From NCBI GenBank assembly GCA_030152125.1, contig JASLIR010000359.1:1-6015 (forward strand): a stretch of DNA of 6,015 nucleotides. Direction: 5' to 3'. Below are positions 5,982 through 6,015 of this stretch, piece after piece (position 1 is the stretch's first letter; each line of letters starts with the position of its first letter). The position numbers and the translations under genes are program-made. This stretch comes from Alkanindiges sp. Its GTDB lineage: Bacteria; Pseudomonadota; Gammaproteobacteria; Pseudomonadales; Moraxellaceae. The notes beneath the pieces were generated by a model that was given only the letters and a program-made list of their open reading frames with translations, was not told where the DNA came from and did no database searches.

Positions 5982-6015
5982 CCCAAGCCTTACCGCCACC
6001 CGTAGAAGATACGCC
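5978..6015 (+). CDS. tatC: Sec-independent protein translocase subunit TatC, N-terminus only
   Basis: An open frame begins at the ATG overlapping the tatB stop (ATGA, 5978-5981) and runs off the end of the window after 12 codons, reading MTQALPPPVEDT. The call depends on position: tatC follows tatB in nearly all tatABC operons, and a 4-base overlap is typical of translational coupling. The fragment ends before any of the six membrane helices, so no TatC motif can be checked. No clear Shine-Dalgarno precedes the ATG, which supports coupling to tatB. Confidence 0.8.
   Translation, partial: MTQALPPPVEDT

Noticed and set aside
5583..5999. Long reverse-strand open frame (138 codons) opposite tatB and the tatC start
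   Set aside because: It lies wholly opposite clear tat genes, the protein resembles no family I know, and it has no separate promoter or ribosome site context. It is a shadow of tatB codon use.

Overview
The window looks like a chromosomal housekeeping segment of a gammaproteobacterium, most likely of the family Moraxellaceae (Acinetobacter/Alkanindiges-like). This assignment rests on the character of the TatA and TatB proteins, on UbiJ next to UbiB, and on a fused HisIE directly ahead of tatABC. It is made from remembered family features, not from a search. All genes lie on the + strand. Codon use and base composition look even throughout, so there is no compositional sign of a recently acquired island.

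Layout: ubiJ (18-761) and ubiB (777-2396) are 15 bp apart and form the end of a ubiquinone-biosynthesis operon; ubiE would be expected just upstream of the window. A 43-bp gap that is largely dyad-symmetric leads to a LysE/RhtB-family exporter (2440-3039). A patatin-like phospholipase (3075-4166) follows after a short gap holding a hairpin. hisIE (4251-5048), with its own probable promoter, encodes a bifunctional histidine-biosynthesis enzyme. A 228-bp non-coding region rich in inverted and direct repeats, including a probable tat promoter, leads into tatA (5277-5510), tatB (5526-5981) and the first 12 codons of tatC (5978 to the end, overlapping the tatB stop).

How the genes work together: UbiJ and UbiB support coenzyme Q synthesis, UbiJ as a lipid-binding accessory factor and UbiB as an atypical membrane-bound kinase/ATPase-like protein. 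HisIE carries out the second and third steps of histidine synthesis. TatA, TatB and TatC form the twin-arginine translocase for folded proteins. In many gammaproteobacteria ubiJ-ubiB, hisI/hisE and tatABC are close neighbours. Here the exporter and the patatin gene sit between ubiB and hisIE, and their substrates cannot be read from the sequence.

No mobile element, CRISPR array, tRNA, rRNA or defence system is visible, and I found no convincing new multi-gene system. The most unusual content is non-coding: a three-part repeat with mutually exclusive hairpins after hisIE, a compound dyad over the tatA promoter, and a nested dyad between ubiB and the exporter gene.
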